Shown piece by piece: positions 46,640 through 59,329 of a stretch of DNA of 64,000 bases. The position numbers were made by a program, and so were the translations under genes. The notes under the pieces are model-generated. The model ran no database searches and was not told the origin of the DNA. It saw only the letters and a program-made list of their open reading frames with translations. Origin of the DNA: Synaphobranchus kaupii (Eukaryota; Chordata; Actinopteri; Anguilliformes; Synaphobranchidae); contig CM056379.1 of NCBI GenBank assembly GCA_029718625.1, positions 59,361,626 to 59,425,625 on the forward strand, written 5' to 3'. How positions within the stretch are numbered: the stretch's first letter is position 1; every line of letters starts with the position of its first letter.

Positions 46640-47500
46640 ACTTCGCCTTGTTGCATTAATGTAAAATAAAAAATTCTATAAATAACTGTGCCATTGGCTA
46701 CATATTTTAATCTCACACAAATGCAGACAAAAAATTTGTCTGTGTGGAGCCTGCTGTGCTCTTGTGTCGCAGTCATGTCTAGACTCACTGTGGAAACCGA
46801 ACCTTCAACTCTCGCCTCATTTCTTTATTATGTCTTCATTCATTTCTTCACTTCAGCTCTGTTCAGTTTATCCTTTTCACACATAACACAACGTCACCAT
46901 AAAATTTACTTCTAGGAAAATTAAGAATTTACGATAGCCTACTATAAACTGCAATCCCTTAAGAGATCGGGTTTATAAACCTCCAATTCCCCAAACATCT
47001 GTTTCATGGTTAGTCACTTAAAAAAATTGTAATAGCCTCCGAATTGCTCTAGTCTACGCTACTCTGCAGACAATGTAGCTTACTGCAAACACTTTTAATT
47101 ATAATAATAATAAGAAGAATAATCTCTAGTAGGCTACTTTCTTAGTAGTATCTATTGTTTTCTTTCTGGCTAAGATTCCTGGGAAATATGCATTGTCCAA
47201 TTAAGCTTGTTAGCCAACGTTAGTTTTCCCAGAGAAACGTCAGTCAGCTGCCTGCTAGTCAGGAAGCAGGTACAAGCTAGGCTACTACGAAGCGAATCAA
47301 CATGCCTTATACATCCATTGCACTACAGAAAACTAAACTGTTCATTGTATTTCATTAGACATTAAATACAACTCATCTACAAACTTCTCGTCAGTACAGG
47401 GCGTTATGCTTACGCGAATGTCTGCATGCACTTATTTTGAATGCATGTATTCTGTATGCATGTCTCTCTCGATGTCATTATCTTCATGCATTATTCATCA
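46640..47500. other. Intergenic DNA, nothing recognised
   Basis: AT-rich. No credible coding frame. A short (TAA)n-like run occurs near 47100. Confidence 0.5.
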
Positions 47501-47519
47501 TTAGTTAGCTATCGAAAAT

Positions 47520-48722
47520 AAGTGATATCTGATCAAAAATGTCTCAAATGTAAAAAAAAAAAAAAAAAAGCCAAGTTACATACGCATAGCCTACAGAGCG
47601 TTGTCTATAAGTCCTTAATTCCAACTTGCAAAAACTAGGCCTGCCTTTAAAAGTACTGATATCAAAATGTGGCCAAGTTACAACTAACAATATTGCCTAT
47701 CGTAGCTCACACTAAATAAACTAGCTCTATTCCAAAGCAATGCTATCCAAACTGTTTGCATTATTTAATGCAACTTGGCCCTGTGTTTCTCAACCTGTGT
47801 TACCATCTCAAGAGAATGTGATCAATGAAACTGTGTGTTCCACATAAAACTGCAAAATGAGAATAATTTATAGTGGAAATACTCTGATTCAGATGTGTTG
47901 CAACTTGCAATTAGAAATTAAACAGAAAAAATACTACACTATTGGGCATGTTTGATCAATTGTCTGCATCCACTGCTTTGGGTCTATGAAAAGCACAGAA
48001 TGAATAAAATGTAGCCTATTATTATGATTATTATTATGATTATTATTATTATTATGTATTTATTGATTTATTTATTTGTAATATTTTGATTTCTATCAAA
48101 ACCTGTGTGGTCCTACAGAGCATAGATATCCTTGTGTTCACAAAATTCTGTTCGCATATATCATAACTATTGGATACGTTCGTAAAACTGCTATATGTAC
48201 GCTATTTTCTAATATTACTCATTTTTATCTGCATTTATTTATTCATCCCCCCTTTCTCTATTGTACATGATGTTTCTTGATATAAATGTCTGTTTGTGAA
48301 TTGTAATGAAATCTGTAGCAGCAGTTAACATTTTAAAACCTGTACATTTTCTAAAGTAAACTTGCCAACAAAATATAACCATATCCTTTCTGGAATTTAA
48401 TTATTCATCAACTGTTAAAATATATGAGGCACAATCTCTTCACATGCTAAGATGAAGAAACACAGGGCCAAGTTGCATTAAATAATTTAGGAAAGTTTGG
48501 ATAGCATTGCTTTGGAATAGAGCTAGTTTATTTTGTGTGAGCTACGATAGGGAATATTGTTAGTTGTCACTTGGCCACATTGTGATATCAATACTTTTAA
48601 AAGCAGGCCTAGTTTTTGCAAGTTTGAATTAAGGACTTATAGACAGTGCTCTGTAGGCTATGCGTGAGTAAATTGGCTTTTTTTTTTTTTTTTTTTTACC
48701 TCGGAGACGTTTTTGATCAGAT
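47520..48722. repeat. Long inverted repeat (foldback), arms about 265 bp
   Basis: Left arm 47530-47795 and right arm 48462-48722 are reverse complements with few changes: CCTATCGTAGCTCACACTAA against TGTGTGAGCTACGATAGGG, and CTATTCCAAAGCAATGCTAT against ATAGCATTGCTTTGGAATAG. The outer ends are A-run and T-run with GATCAAAAA/TTTTTGATC. The spacer is about 665 bp and contains a TATTATTATGAT microsatellite near 48018-48060. No target duplication was identified. Confidence 0.75.
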
Positions 48723-48744
48723 CATATTCTACTATAAATATCTG

Positions 48745-49115
48745 CTACTAAATATGTCCAAGACAATAAATGACCACTGAATTTTTAAAGGAACATCTCT
48801 ATGTGTAAAACCAATGGTAGGATTTGTATATTTATTTCATATTTTGTAGCAGATATTCATAGATGAATGACGTACTATAATGACACAATAATTTCACATG
48901 TTTATTTTGCATTTGTGTGAGCAGAGCTTTTCACAGCTTTTTTGGAATACTATCAGGCCATTGTAGGATTTATATTGTTGCTATGACGGAAATCAAATTT
49001 TATTTGATGAATAAATATATTTATGAACTCACACATAGATGCTATTGTCCACTATGTCATATACCGCATGGGTAGGTATAGTTGCAGACGAGACTGGGTG
49101 GGGGGTTGCTTGTTT
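48745..49115 (+). mobile_element. TTAA-type element, internal fragment
   Basis: Matches the right half of copy A (43690-44000): GTGTAAAACCAATGGTAGGA, TTATTTTGCATTTGTGTGAG, CACATAGATGCTATTGTCC and GGGTGGGGGGTTGC. It is diverged and broken at both ends. Confidence 0.7.
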
Positions 49116-49648
49116 ATATCTACTGTATTTCTGGCAGCAGACTGATGGTTTAAGGCTTGTTTGATACCTCAGACCCTTGTTGACTTACAGCCATTTAGCC
49201 AACCATGTGTTCCATACTATTCCTGTGTAATTTACAGCTTTATCTAATCCCACCCCCCACCCCTCAATTCACAGAATGAATGAATTCTCTAATTAAACTC
49301 CACACTGCTATTATTTTGAACACGCCCCTTTCAATGAATGAGTCAATTACTCAGAACAAGCAGCGTGCATGTCATGACAGTTGGGTCTGTTGTTTTTCTA
49401 TTACACTACTAGATCTACAAGTAAATTATTTGCCATGCAGAAATATCACTACTACTAATAACAGTGGTTCATCGGGTTACTGATGTTGTACTGCTATTTT
49501 TTTTTAACACCACTGTATGTGTTCCAGATGAGGAAATTGATCAATACAACAAGTTTTAACTAGAAAATGTTACATTTTCGTAAATTTTTTCAGACTTTGC
49601 TTGCTAAGTCAAAAGCGTATTAATTTCTCATTGTGCTATGAGAGCAAT

Positions 49649-52600
49649 AATGGTAGAGAGGGAATTAGGGGCAAAGGGGGCCAGGGCCAATGGTAGAGAG
49701 GGCATTAGGAGCAGAGCGGGACAGGGCCAATGGTAGAGAGGGCATTAGGGGCAGAGGGGGCCAGGGCCAATGGTAGAGAGGGAATTAGGAGCAGAGCGGG
49801 ACAGGGCTAATGGTAGAGAGGGCATTAGGAGCAGAGCGGGACAGGGCCAATGGTAGAGAGGGCATTAGGGGCAGAGGGGGACGGGGCCAATGGTAGAGAG
49901 GGCATTAGAGATAGAAAAGGTATTAGGAGCAGAAGGGGACATGGCCAATGTTAGAGAGGGCATTATGGGCAGAGGGAGACGGGGCCAATAGTAGAGAGGG
50001 CATTAGAGATAGAGAAGGTATTAGGAGCAGAGGGGGACATAGCCAATGGTAGAGAGGGCATTAGGGACAGAAGGAGCCAGGGCCAATAGTAGAGAGGGCA
50101 TTAGAGATAGAGAAGGCATTAGGAGTAGAGGGGGACATAACCAATGGTAGAGAGGGCATTAGGGGCAGAGGGGGACATGGCCAATGTTAGAGAGGGCATT
50201 ATGGGCAGAGGGAGACGGGGCCAATAGTAGAGAGAGCATTAGAGATAGAAAAGGTATTAGGAAAAGAAGGGGACATGGCCAATGGTAGAGAGGGCATTCG
50301 GGGCAGAGAGGGCCAGGGTCAATGGTAGAGAGGGCATTCGGGGCAGAGACGGCCAGGGCCAATGGTAGAGAGGGGATTAGGGGTAGAAGGTGGCAGTACC
50401 AATAGCAGAGAGGGCATTAGGGGCAGAGGGGGCCACTTCCAATGGTAGAGAAGGCATTAGGAGCAGAGGCAGAGATGGCCAATGGTAGAGAGGGCATTAG
50501 GGGCAGAGGGAGCCAGGGCCAATAGAAGAGAGGGCATTAGAGATAGAGAAAGCATTAGGAGCAGAGGAGGACATGGTCAATGGTAGAGAGGGCATTATGG
50601 GCTGAAGGAGCCAGGGTCAATAGTAGAGAGGGCATTAGAGATAGAGAAGGCATTAGGAGCAGAGGGGGACATAGCCAATGGTAGAGAGGGCATTAGGGGC
50701 AGAGGGAGACAGGGCCAATAGTAGAGAGGACATTAGAGATAGAGACGGTATTAGGAGCAGAGGGGGACATGGCCAATGGTAGAGAGGGCATTCGGGGCAG
50801 AGAGGGCCAGGGTCAATGGTAGAGAGGGCATTAGGGGCAGAGGGGGTCAGGGTCAATGGTAGAGAGGGCATTCGGGGCAGAGAGGGCCAGGGCCAATGGT
50901 AGAGAGGGCATTACGGGTAGAGGAGGCATTAGGAGCAGAGGGGAACATAGCCAATGGTAGAGAGGGCATTAGGGACAGAAGGAGCCAGGTCCAATATTAG
51001 AGAGGGCATAAGAGATAGAGAAGGTATTAGGAGCAGAGGCGGACATAGCCAATGGTAGAGAGGGCATTAGGGATAGAGAATGCATTAGGAGCAGAGGCGG
51101 ACATGGCCAATGGTAGAGAGGGCATTAGGGATAGAGAATGCATTAGGAGCAGAGGCGGACATGGCCAATGGTAGAGAGGGCATTAGGGGCAGAGGGAGAC
51201 AGGGCCAATAGTAGAGAGGGCATTAGAGATAGAGAAGGCATTAGGAGCAGAGGCGGACATGGCCAATGGTAGAGAGGGCATTAGGGGCAGAGGGAGACAG
51301 GGCCAATAGTAGAGAGGGCATTAGAGATAGAGAAGGCATTAGGAGCAGAGGGGGACATAGCCAATGGTAGAGAGGGCATTAGGGGCAGAGGGAGACAGGG
51401 CCAATAGTAGAGAGGGCATTAGAGATAGAGAAGGTATTAGGAGCAGAGGGGGACATGGCCAATGGTAAAGAGGGCATTCGGGGCAGAGAGGGCCAGGGTT
51501 AATGGTAGAGAGGGCATTAGGGGCAGAGGGGGTCAGGGTCAATGGTAGAGAGGGCATTCGGGGCAGAGAGGGCCAGGGTCAATGGTAGAGAGGGCATTAG
51601 GGGCAGAGGGAGACAGGGCCAATAGTAGAGAGGGCAATAGAGATAGAGAAGGCATTAGGAGCAGAGGGGGACATAGCCAATGGTAGAGAGGGCATTAGGG
51701 GCAGAGGGAGACAGGGCCAATAGTAGAGAGGGCATTAGAGATAGAGAAGGTATTAGGAGCAGAGGGGGACATGGCTAATGGTAGAGAGGGCATTCGGGGC
51801 AGAAAGGGCCAGGGTCAATGGTAGAGAGGGCATTAGGGGCAGAGGGGGTCAGGGTCAATGGTAGAGAGGGCAATAGTGATATAGAAGGCATTCGGAGCAG
51901 AGGGGGACATGGCCAATGGTAGAAAGGGCATTAGGGGCAGAAGGAGACAGGGCCAATAGTAGAGAGGGCATTAGGAGCAGAGGCGGACATAGCCAGTGGT
52001 AGAGAGGGCATTAGGGGCAGAGGGGGCCAGGGATAATTGTACAGATGGCATTAGAGGTAGAGAGGACATTGTGACAGAGGGAGCTAGGGCCAATAGTAGA
52101 GAGGGCATTAGAGATAGAGAAGGCATTAGGAGCAGAGGGGGACATGGCCAATGGTAGAGAGGGCATTATGGGCTGAAGGAGCCAGGGCCAATAGTAGAGA
52201 GGGCATTAGGAGCAGAGGGGGACAGGGTCAATGGTAGAGAGGGCAATAGAGATAGAGAAGGCATTTGGAGCAGAGGGGGACATGGCCAATGGTAGAAAGG
52301 GCATTAGGGGCAGAAGGAGACAGGGCCAATAGTAGAGAGGGCATTAGGAGCAGAGGCGGACATAGCCAGTGGTAGAGAGGGCCAGGGATAATTGTACAGA
52401 TGGCATTAGAGGTAGAGAGGACATTGTGACAGAGGGAGCTAGGGCCAATAGTAGAGAGGACATTAGAGATAGAGAAGGCATTAGGAGCAGAGGGGGACAT
52501 AGCCAATGGTAGAGAGGGCATTAGAGGCAGAGGGAGACAGGGCCAATAGTAGAGAGGGCATTAGAGATAGAGCAGACATTAGGAGCAGAGGGGGACATGG

Positions 52601-54261
52601 CCAATGGTAGAGAGGGCATTCGGCGCAGAGAGGGCCAGGGTTAATGGTAGAGAGGGCATTAGGGGCAGAGGGGGTCAGGGTCAATGGTAGAGAGGGCATT
52701 CGGGGCAGAGAGGGCCAGGGTCAATGGTAGAGAGGGCATTAGGGGCAGAGGGAGACAGGGCCAATAGTAGAGAGGGCATTAGAGATAGAGAAGGCATTAG
52801 GAGCAGAGGGGGACATAGCCAATGGTAGAGAGGGCATTAGAGGCAGAGGGAGACAGGGCCAATAGTAGAGAGGGCATTAGAGATAGAGAAGGTATTAGGA
52901 GCAGAGGGGGACATGGCTAATGGTAGAGAGGGCATTCGGGGCAGAAAGGGCCAGGGTCAATGGTAGAGAGGGCATTAGGGGCAGAGGGGGTCAGGGTCAA
53001 TGGTAGAGAGGGCAATAGAGATAGAGAAGGCATTCGGAGCAGAGGGGGACATGGCCAATGGTAGAAAGGGCATTAGGGGCAGAAGGAGACAGGGCCAATA
53101 GTAGAGAGGGCATTAGGAGCAGAGGGGGACATAGCCAGTGGTAGAGAGGGCATTAGGGGCAGAGGGGGCCAGGGATAATTGTACAGATGGCATTAGAGGT
53201 AGAGAGGACATTGTGACAGAGGGAGCTAGGGCCAATAGTAGAGAGGGAATTAGAGATAGAGAAGGTATTAGGAGCAGAGCCGGACATGGCCAATGGTCGA
53301 GAGGGCATTAGGGGCAGAGAGGGCCAGGGCCAATCGTAGAGAGGGCATTAGGGGCAGAGGGAGACAGGGCCAATAGTAGAGAGGGCATTAGGGGCAGAGG
53401 GAGACAGGGCCAATAGTAGAGAGGGCATTAGAGATAGAGAAGGTATTAGGAGCAGAGGGGGACTTGGCCAATGGTAGAGAGGGCATTAGGGGCAGAAGGA
53501 GCCAGGGCCAATAGTAGAGAGGGCATTAGAGATAGAGAAGGCATTAGTAGAGATGGCATTAGAAATAGAGAAGGCATCAAGAGCAGAGGGGGACATGGCC
53601 AGTGCTAGAGAGGGAATTTGGGACAGAGGGAGCCAGTGCCAATAGTAGAGAGGGCATTAGCAGCAGAGGGGGACATGGCCAATGGTAGAGAGGGCATTAG
53701 GGGCAGAGGGAGACGGGGCCAATAGTAGAGAGGGCATTAGAGATAGAGAAGGTATTAGGAGCAGAGGGGGACATAGCCAATGGTAGAGAGGGCATTAGGG
53801 GCAGAGGGGGCCAGGGCCAATTGTCCAGACGTTATTAGGGGTAGAGAGGACATTGGGACAGAGGGAGCCAGGGCCAATAGTAGAGAGGGCATTAGAGATA
53901 GAGAAGGTATTAGGAGCAGAGGAGAACATGGCCCATGGTAGAGAGGGCATTAGGGGTCAGGGTCAATGCTAGAGACGGCATTCGGGGCAGAGAGGGCCAG
54001 GGCCAATGGTCGAGAGGTCATTAGGGGCAGAGGGGGCCAGAGGCAATGGTAGAAAGGGCATTAGGGGCAGAGGGGGTCAAGGCCAATGGTAGAGAGGGCA
54101 TTCAGGGCAGAGAGGGCCAGGGCCAATGGTAGAGAGGGAATTTGGGGCAGAGGGGGCCAGGGTCAATTGTACAGAAGGCATTAGGAGCAGAGGGGGGCAT
54201 AGCCAATGTTTGAGAGGGCATTAGGGGCAGAGCGAGCCAGGGCCAATAGTAGAGAAGGCAA
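49649..54261 (+). repeat. Purine-rich minisatellite with 40-bp and 58-bp units
   Basis: About 4.6 kb. The short unit is AATGGTAGAGAGGGCATTAG followed by GGGCAGAGGGGGCCAGGGCC (40 bp). The long unit is the same with an extra 18 bp around GATAGAGAAGGTATTAG (58 bp). Short and long units alternate in blocks that recur: segments starting at 50653, 51339 and 52481 are near copies, as are those around 52025, 52385 and 53170 with ATTGTACAGATGGCATTAG. The open frames on the minus strand (Pro/Leu/Ser-rich, 67-97 codons) come from the repeat. Confidence 0.95.
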
Positions 54262-56050
54262 TCCATTTTGGAGGGATTAGCATTTTTGTGTTAAATTATG
54301 CCCACATCCGCTTTTATTGGCTTAATGCAGTGATGCAGTTTGAAATATCCACTTTCTTCACAGTAACTTTTAAGAGGACCTACGAATGAACAAATTAGTG
54401 CAAGTTCCTTGTTGATTTGTGAAACGGTCAAGCAGGAGATGTCTTTTAAAGCTTTTTAAATAAATTGAAAATGGCAGAAAGTACAAAATGTTGGACAGTA
54501 TGACTCCTAAGAACTAGAGTTTTCCATGAGGAGACACATCTAGGTAGGATGTAAGCATCTAGATCACATTGGTATGTGTGAAAAGCATAACATGCACATC
54601 CTTTTTAATGCATTATTATAATGCATAATATTGTTCTCTTCCATCTGAGGCAATGCCTAGATATTAACTAAAAAAATTTGTTTTTGTGTTTCCTACCCCA
54701 TTACTGTGAAAAGAACATTATTAAGTGTGAAAAGCATAACAAACTGCATTGTTTTCATCGAAATGAAAAGTAACCTTTGGTGGGCTTACCTGGTGGGGAT
54801 TGACCCCAGGTTTCCCACATACCAAGCCGTTGCTCTTACCACTAAGCTATAACAGATACCCAGTGACTGCCCAGTGATTGATCACGACACATAATTTTCA
54901 ATGGTTAAAACACAACAGTGATTTTTCATGAATTTATTATTTAAAAATACATATTGTGCTCTATAGTGCCACTATTTGATTCAATTTGGGCAATACTTTA
55001 GAGTTTGGCTCTTGATGTGAGTGCTAGTATAGCAACCAGATTGCATCAATATGCTTCAAATCATTTTGGAGTTATTAGCATTTCAGTGGTAAAAACAAGC
55101 CCACATCAATTTCTATTGGCTTACATGCGGCCATGTTGATTGAAATATCCAATTTCTTTATCGTAACTTTTAAGAGGACCTTCATCTGAACAAATTGGTC
55201 ATAGTTCCATGTTGATATATCAAACACTCTAGGGGGAGATGTTTTTTAAAGGTTTTTCAATAAAATACAAATGGCTGAAAATACAAAATGTTGGACCTTA
55301 TGACTCCTAAGCAATTGATTTGTCCACAATCTTCTGATGTAGAATGCAAGTCTCTATCTGCAAAGGGGCAGAAGTTATGATTGTTTGAATATTGGAAATT
55401 CAAATGACATTTACAGCGCCACCAAGTGTCCAATCAGTGCAAAAATCGCTGTGTGACTATTAAACTACCTCCTACTAAGGTGCTAAGTTTCATAGTTGTC
55501 AGTTTTGTGGTTAGGCCAATACGGGGGACAGAGGGAAATGGTAATAGCATTTCCAAAATGGCAGCCAATCCAAGATGGCAGCGACGTATATGGGACATAC
55601 ATACGTATGTTCCAGATGAGGAAATTGATCACTACAGCAAGTTTTAAATGTCTAAAAAATAATGGTGATTTTTTATGAATTTTAAAAAATATATTATGCT
55701 CTATAGCGCCACCATTTGATTCTATTGAGCCAATACTTTACAGTTTGGCTCAGAAGGTCAGTGCAAGCATAGAAACCAAATTTTATTAATATCCATTGAA
55801 GAACTGAATAGTTATTAACGTTTTTGTGACTAGCCGCGTCCACAACAATTTTTATTGGCTTACTGCAATCAGAACATTTTGGAAAATCAGGAAAATCGCT
55901 TCATGATTCTTTAGAGAATGGTCCCTTGAACAAAAGGGTGTGAATTGCATGTTGATATGTCAATTGGCCTCGGAGGAGTTCGATTTTATAGGTTTTTCAC
56001 AAAATGCAAATTTGCAAAAGATCCAATATGGCGGACTTCATTAGTCCTAA
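54262..56050 (+). repeat. Large tandem repeat, period about 760-790 bp, diverged
   Basis: Three units share TTTTATTGGCTTA (54311, 55101, 55850), AACTTTTAAGAGGACCT in the first two, a GGAGATGT(C/T)TTTTAAAG or equivalent block, and ACAAAATGTTGGAC...ATGACTCCTAAG. The word TCTATAGYGCCAC also recurs (54961, 55701). GTTCCAGATGAGGAAATTGA at 55609 also occurs at 49521, left of the minisatellite, so the minisatellite lies inside this repeat. Confidence 0.7.
54784..54858 (-). repeat. tRNA-like SINE-type sequence
   Basis: On the minus strand TAGCTTAGTGGTAAGAGCA fits an A box and GGGGTCAATCCCCACC a B box, about 30 bases apart. The gap between boxes fits a tRNA, but I could not fold a clean acceptor stem. 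It is inside the large repeat, so a tRNA-derived repeat is likeliest. Confidence 0.45.
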
Positions 56051-57510
56051 GGCCAAAAAAAAAAAAATTTTTGTTTCTGGTTGGTTGTCAGTTAAGGTCA
56101 TGGGTAGGTAGGGAATTTATTTTATTTTATTTATTTTATTTTTTCCCATGGCGGCGATGGATAGGTAGGGATTTTTTTCCACGACAACATAGATAGCCTA
56201 CATGTACTCTACCAGCATGTTTGATATTCATATATCCATCTATTCCTATTAAACAGGTACCTGACATGAGATGTGGCATTTAGTTCTGTACCATTGGCAT
56301 TGAAGACATCTAAAACAATATTTGAGGTAATACCTTTAATAGTATTTATACCATGGCTTGGCTAAATACTCGATTCTGATTGGCTGGAGGGTGGGCATTT
56401 ATTTTGTTAAACCGCCCGGCAATGAAGTAGCGCCGGCAACATTTTAATCACCGTTCTAAATTAATACGCCGTCTACGTTATCTGCTGCCAGCGCCATTAG
56501 AGTCGACCCTTTTATGAATGGTATCCATAGCAACACCAACAGCTGATTAATAAAGCCGGCAAATAACGCTAAATCCGCAGATTTGAAAAGTTTGTCTTCG
56601 CCAAATATCTTAGTTACAACAACTTTAATCTAGCAAAGAAGTTTTGTGGTTAGAGGTGCAGTATTTATTCAGTTTGGAAATATGAACGTAACATAGTAGG
56701 GCTTTACCTAATGTCATGTAACGCTGACGTGAGCAACGCTGGTTGCGAATGCGAACAAGTTACTTCACAAAGCACGTTAATCTGTATATTAAAAAAACAT
56801 TTTATCCAGCGAAATGTCTTAGATATGACAAGTTACATCTAACAGTAACAAACTCTGTATCTACAGTAGGCTATTTTTTTCAGATGTTCCCATCTCATGA
56901 TGCAGATCGTGAAATGCAATTTCCTTAGCCTGGGCTGTTTAAAATTGGCTGCGTGACCAAAGCATTTTTAAAAAGCAAGACGGAGAGAGGGAGGTAAATT
57001 GAGTTGCGGTTTCATGCAATTTTCTTAAATAATGTAACTAATGACAAAAATAACCAAAATTGGTGTTAATTTTATGGTATAAAGTTGAGAAGGAACTATT
57101 TGCTTCCTTATAGAATCAATTGTTTTCAGAACTACCAACGAGAGGTTTTTGCATAACTACGGACAAAATAGAACTAGTAACGAGAAATAGAATTAGCAAC
57201 GAGATGTTTTCTGTTCAAATAGAACTATCAACGAGCAGTTTTGCATGACAACGGCAAACTACATGCCAAAATGGCCTCGGAACGATATTTAAATTTCAGC
57301 TGATAAAGTCGATAAAAATCAATAAATATAAATGTGACTATATATAATAATTGTTGGTAACCATGGTATAAGCGCAGAAACCGCTTCATAAACTCTTTTT
57401 TTTTTTTTTTTTCCCCCCAAGCTCATAAAATAAATATGGGTCGCATATAAATCAGCAGGGTCGGTCGGAAACCAGAAACAAACGATTATTTTTTTTAGGC
57501 CCAATGGCAA
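56045..57510. repeat. Possible DNA element with GGCC(T)AAAAAAA ends
   Basis: Left AAGGCCAAAAAAAA...TTTGTTTCTGGTTGGTTG; right, reversed, GGGCCTAAAAAAAATAATCG...GTTTCTGGTTTCC. The two outer 50 bp are imperfect inverted repeats. The inside holds TACTCGATTCTGATTGGCTG at 56367, a phrase seen in fish repeats. No target duplication is clear. Confidence 0.35.
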
Positions 57511-57878
57511 AGTTATTTGCCACGAACCAAGGAATTTGAGGCAAGAAGAATTTTGAAGATAGGCTAAACGGTTGAATTTGAATTTATTTATTGCACACAA
57601 AAGAAATAAAACAATCAAAATAAATACAACATTTTTACATAAATAGTGCAGGAGAGGTAAGTAACCCGTGAGGGGCTTATATAAAACCTCCCCTCTAGAT
57701 CTTAAAGATTAACCTATACAAATATTACATAACTTAAAATAAAAAAACACAAAGAAAGAAGAGAGAAAAAAAAAAAAAAAGTTTATAATAATAAAAAATG
57801 AGGTTAAAGAGAGAAGAAAAATACATACATACACATACATACATATAAGAACACCCACGTATATGCCCATATAATAAC

Positions 57879-58355
57879 TCAGATAGATGGATTGTGACTC
57901 AGATGTTTTTTTATTTTGGACTTGAATAATGGCAATGAAATACAGGATTTAATGGCGGAAGGAGTGGAATTCCAAAATGAAGGACCTCTGTACTTTGTTA
58001 AACTGTCCAAGGTTTGTGCGGTAATATGGAAGATGAATGTCTCTTGATTGTCTTGTTTGATATAAATGAACGTCCGAGTTAAGTACAATGAAGTTATGGA
58101 ATACAAATGGTAAAAATTATTTTAAGAGTATACATTTGTATATGAAGATACATGTCTGATATATGTTAATGTTGGAAATTGCCAGTAAATTAAGTTTCTT
58201 GAACAGAGGAGCCGAAGGTTCGTATCAATTTGACGCAGTAATTAGTCTTAAAAATCTCTTTTGGATTAAAAAGATTTTTTCCAGAGATGAGGGATATGTA
58301 CTGGCCCAGACGATGTCACAATATGATAAATAAGGATATATTAAACTATAATAGA
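57879..58355 (-). pseudogene. LINE ORF2, C-terminal part
   Basis: Minus-strand frame resuming after the insertion with YSLIYPYLSYCDIVWAS and later LIQKRFLRLIT. After a stop it gives QTLDSLTKYRGPSFWNS and SLPLFKSKIKKHL, which resemble the usual post-RT end of such LINEs (a KYRGP..WN segment and a basic tail). At least one internal stop occurs. Confidence 0.7.
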
Positions 58356-59329
58356 GGGCTCTATTTTAATAAACCAAACGCAATGGTGAACGCAAGAGTA
58401 ATCGCTTGGCGGTATCGCTCTGAGGGCGTGTCGGCGAGAAATTTGGTAATTTCATGACGGCAATCTTGGCGCACCTTATGGCGGTATTGCTAAAAGGCTG
58501 GGTTTAAACGTCCAAGGTGTGTCTCTATGGTAGCCAATCAAATTGTTGTTCTCATGCTTTAAAACGCAATCGCGTTGGAACGCAATCGCTCCATGCAATT
58601 TCATAATGAGCAACCCAAACGCACTGGACCGTCAACGACAAGATTTTCCGCACAGGAATCAGACATACTTGCAACAGAAGTACAGGCTAGGACTGTAGTA
58701 ATTTATGGATCACAATCCACACCACCTCGTCTCCCAGAAGTTCGGAAGGCACGGGAGGAGGGGGGCGAATGCATTAATTAGCCTACATTAGGTGATGTAG
58801 GCATAATTATGATTCAAATGGTAGGCTTATGATTCAACTGTGTCAATGTGTAATTTATATATTATAGGCTAGTGGCCTACATGATCGAAAGTTTCTTGTA
58901 AGCTGTCCTGTTTTATTCTAGTAGTTTAAATTAAAATTAATTAATTAATAATAATTATAGGCTATTTGTTCATTAAATGGAAGTGTAATGTTGGCATCAC
59001 CTATAGACACTACATAGAACTACATGACGAATAAGTTGGCAAATTGCCAGAGTCTATTGCGTTCCCGCTAAGAGGTGGTTCCAGCTGATCATAACGCAAT
59101 GGGTTTTCGTTGGTTCAAATTGTCACTGAGCCGAAAGTATTTTAGAACACGCCCCAGACAACGCCACCCATCCCACTGCAGCGCAAGCGAAAGGATGTTA
59201 TGTTGAGAATTTGTTGATCCTAGCGGTATTGCTGAGAAACGCCATAGCGCCAGTTTTAAGACGTTGATGCTGTCAACAAGCTTGCGTTTGACTATACCGT
59301 CCCCTTGCGCTGGTTTGAAAATAGAGCCC
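58356..59329. mobile_element. Non-autonomous DNA element, GGGCTCTATTTT ends, in LINE
   Basis: 974 bp with TIRs GGGCTCTATTTT and AAAATAGAGCCC, flanked by AGA (58353-58355, 59330-59332). The LINE reading frame resumes across it, which supports the boundaries. Start and duplication length resemble the GGGCCCTATC element at 39026, so it is probably also PIF/Harbinger-like. The open frame 58575-58781 inside has no recognised domain. Confidence 0.75.

Noticed and set aside
49649..54261. CRISPR-like array or proline-rich genes in the minisatellite
   Set aside because: Units are contiguous and similar throughout with no unique spacers, the DNA is a vertebrate genome, and the minus-strand frames are repeat products.
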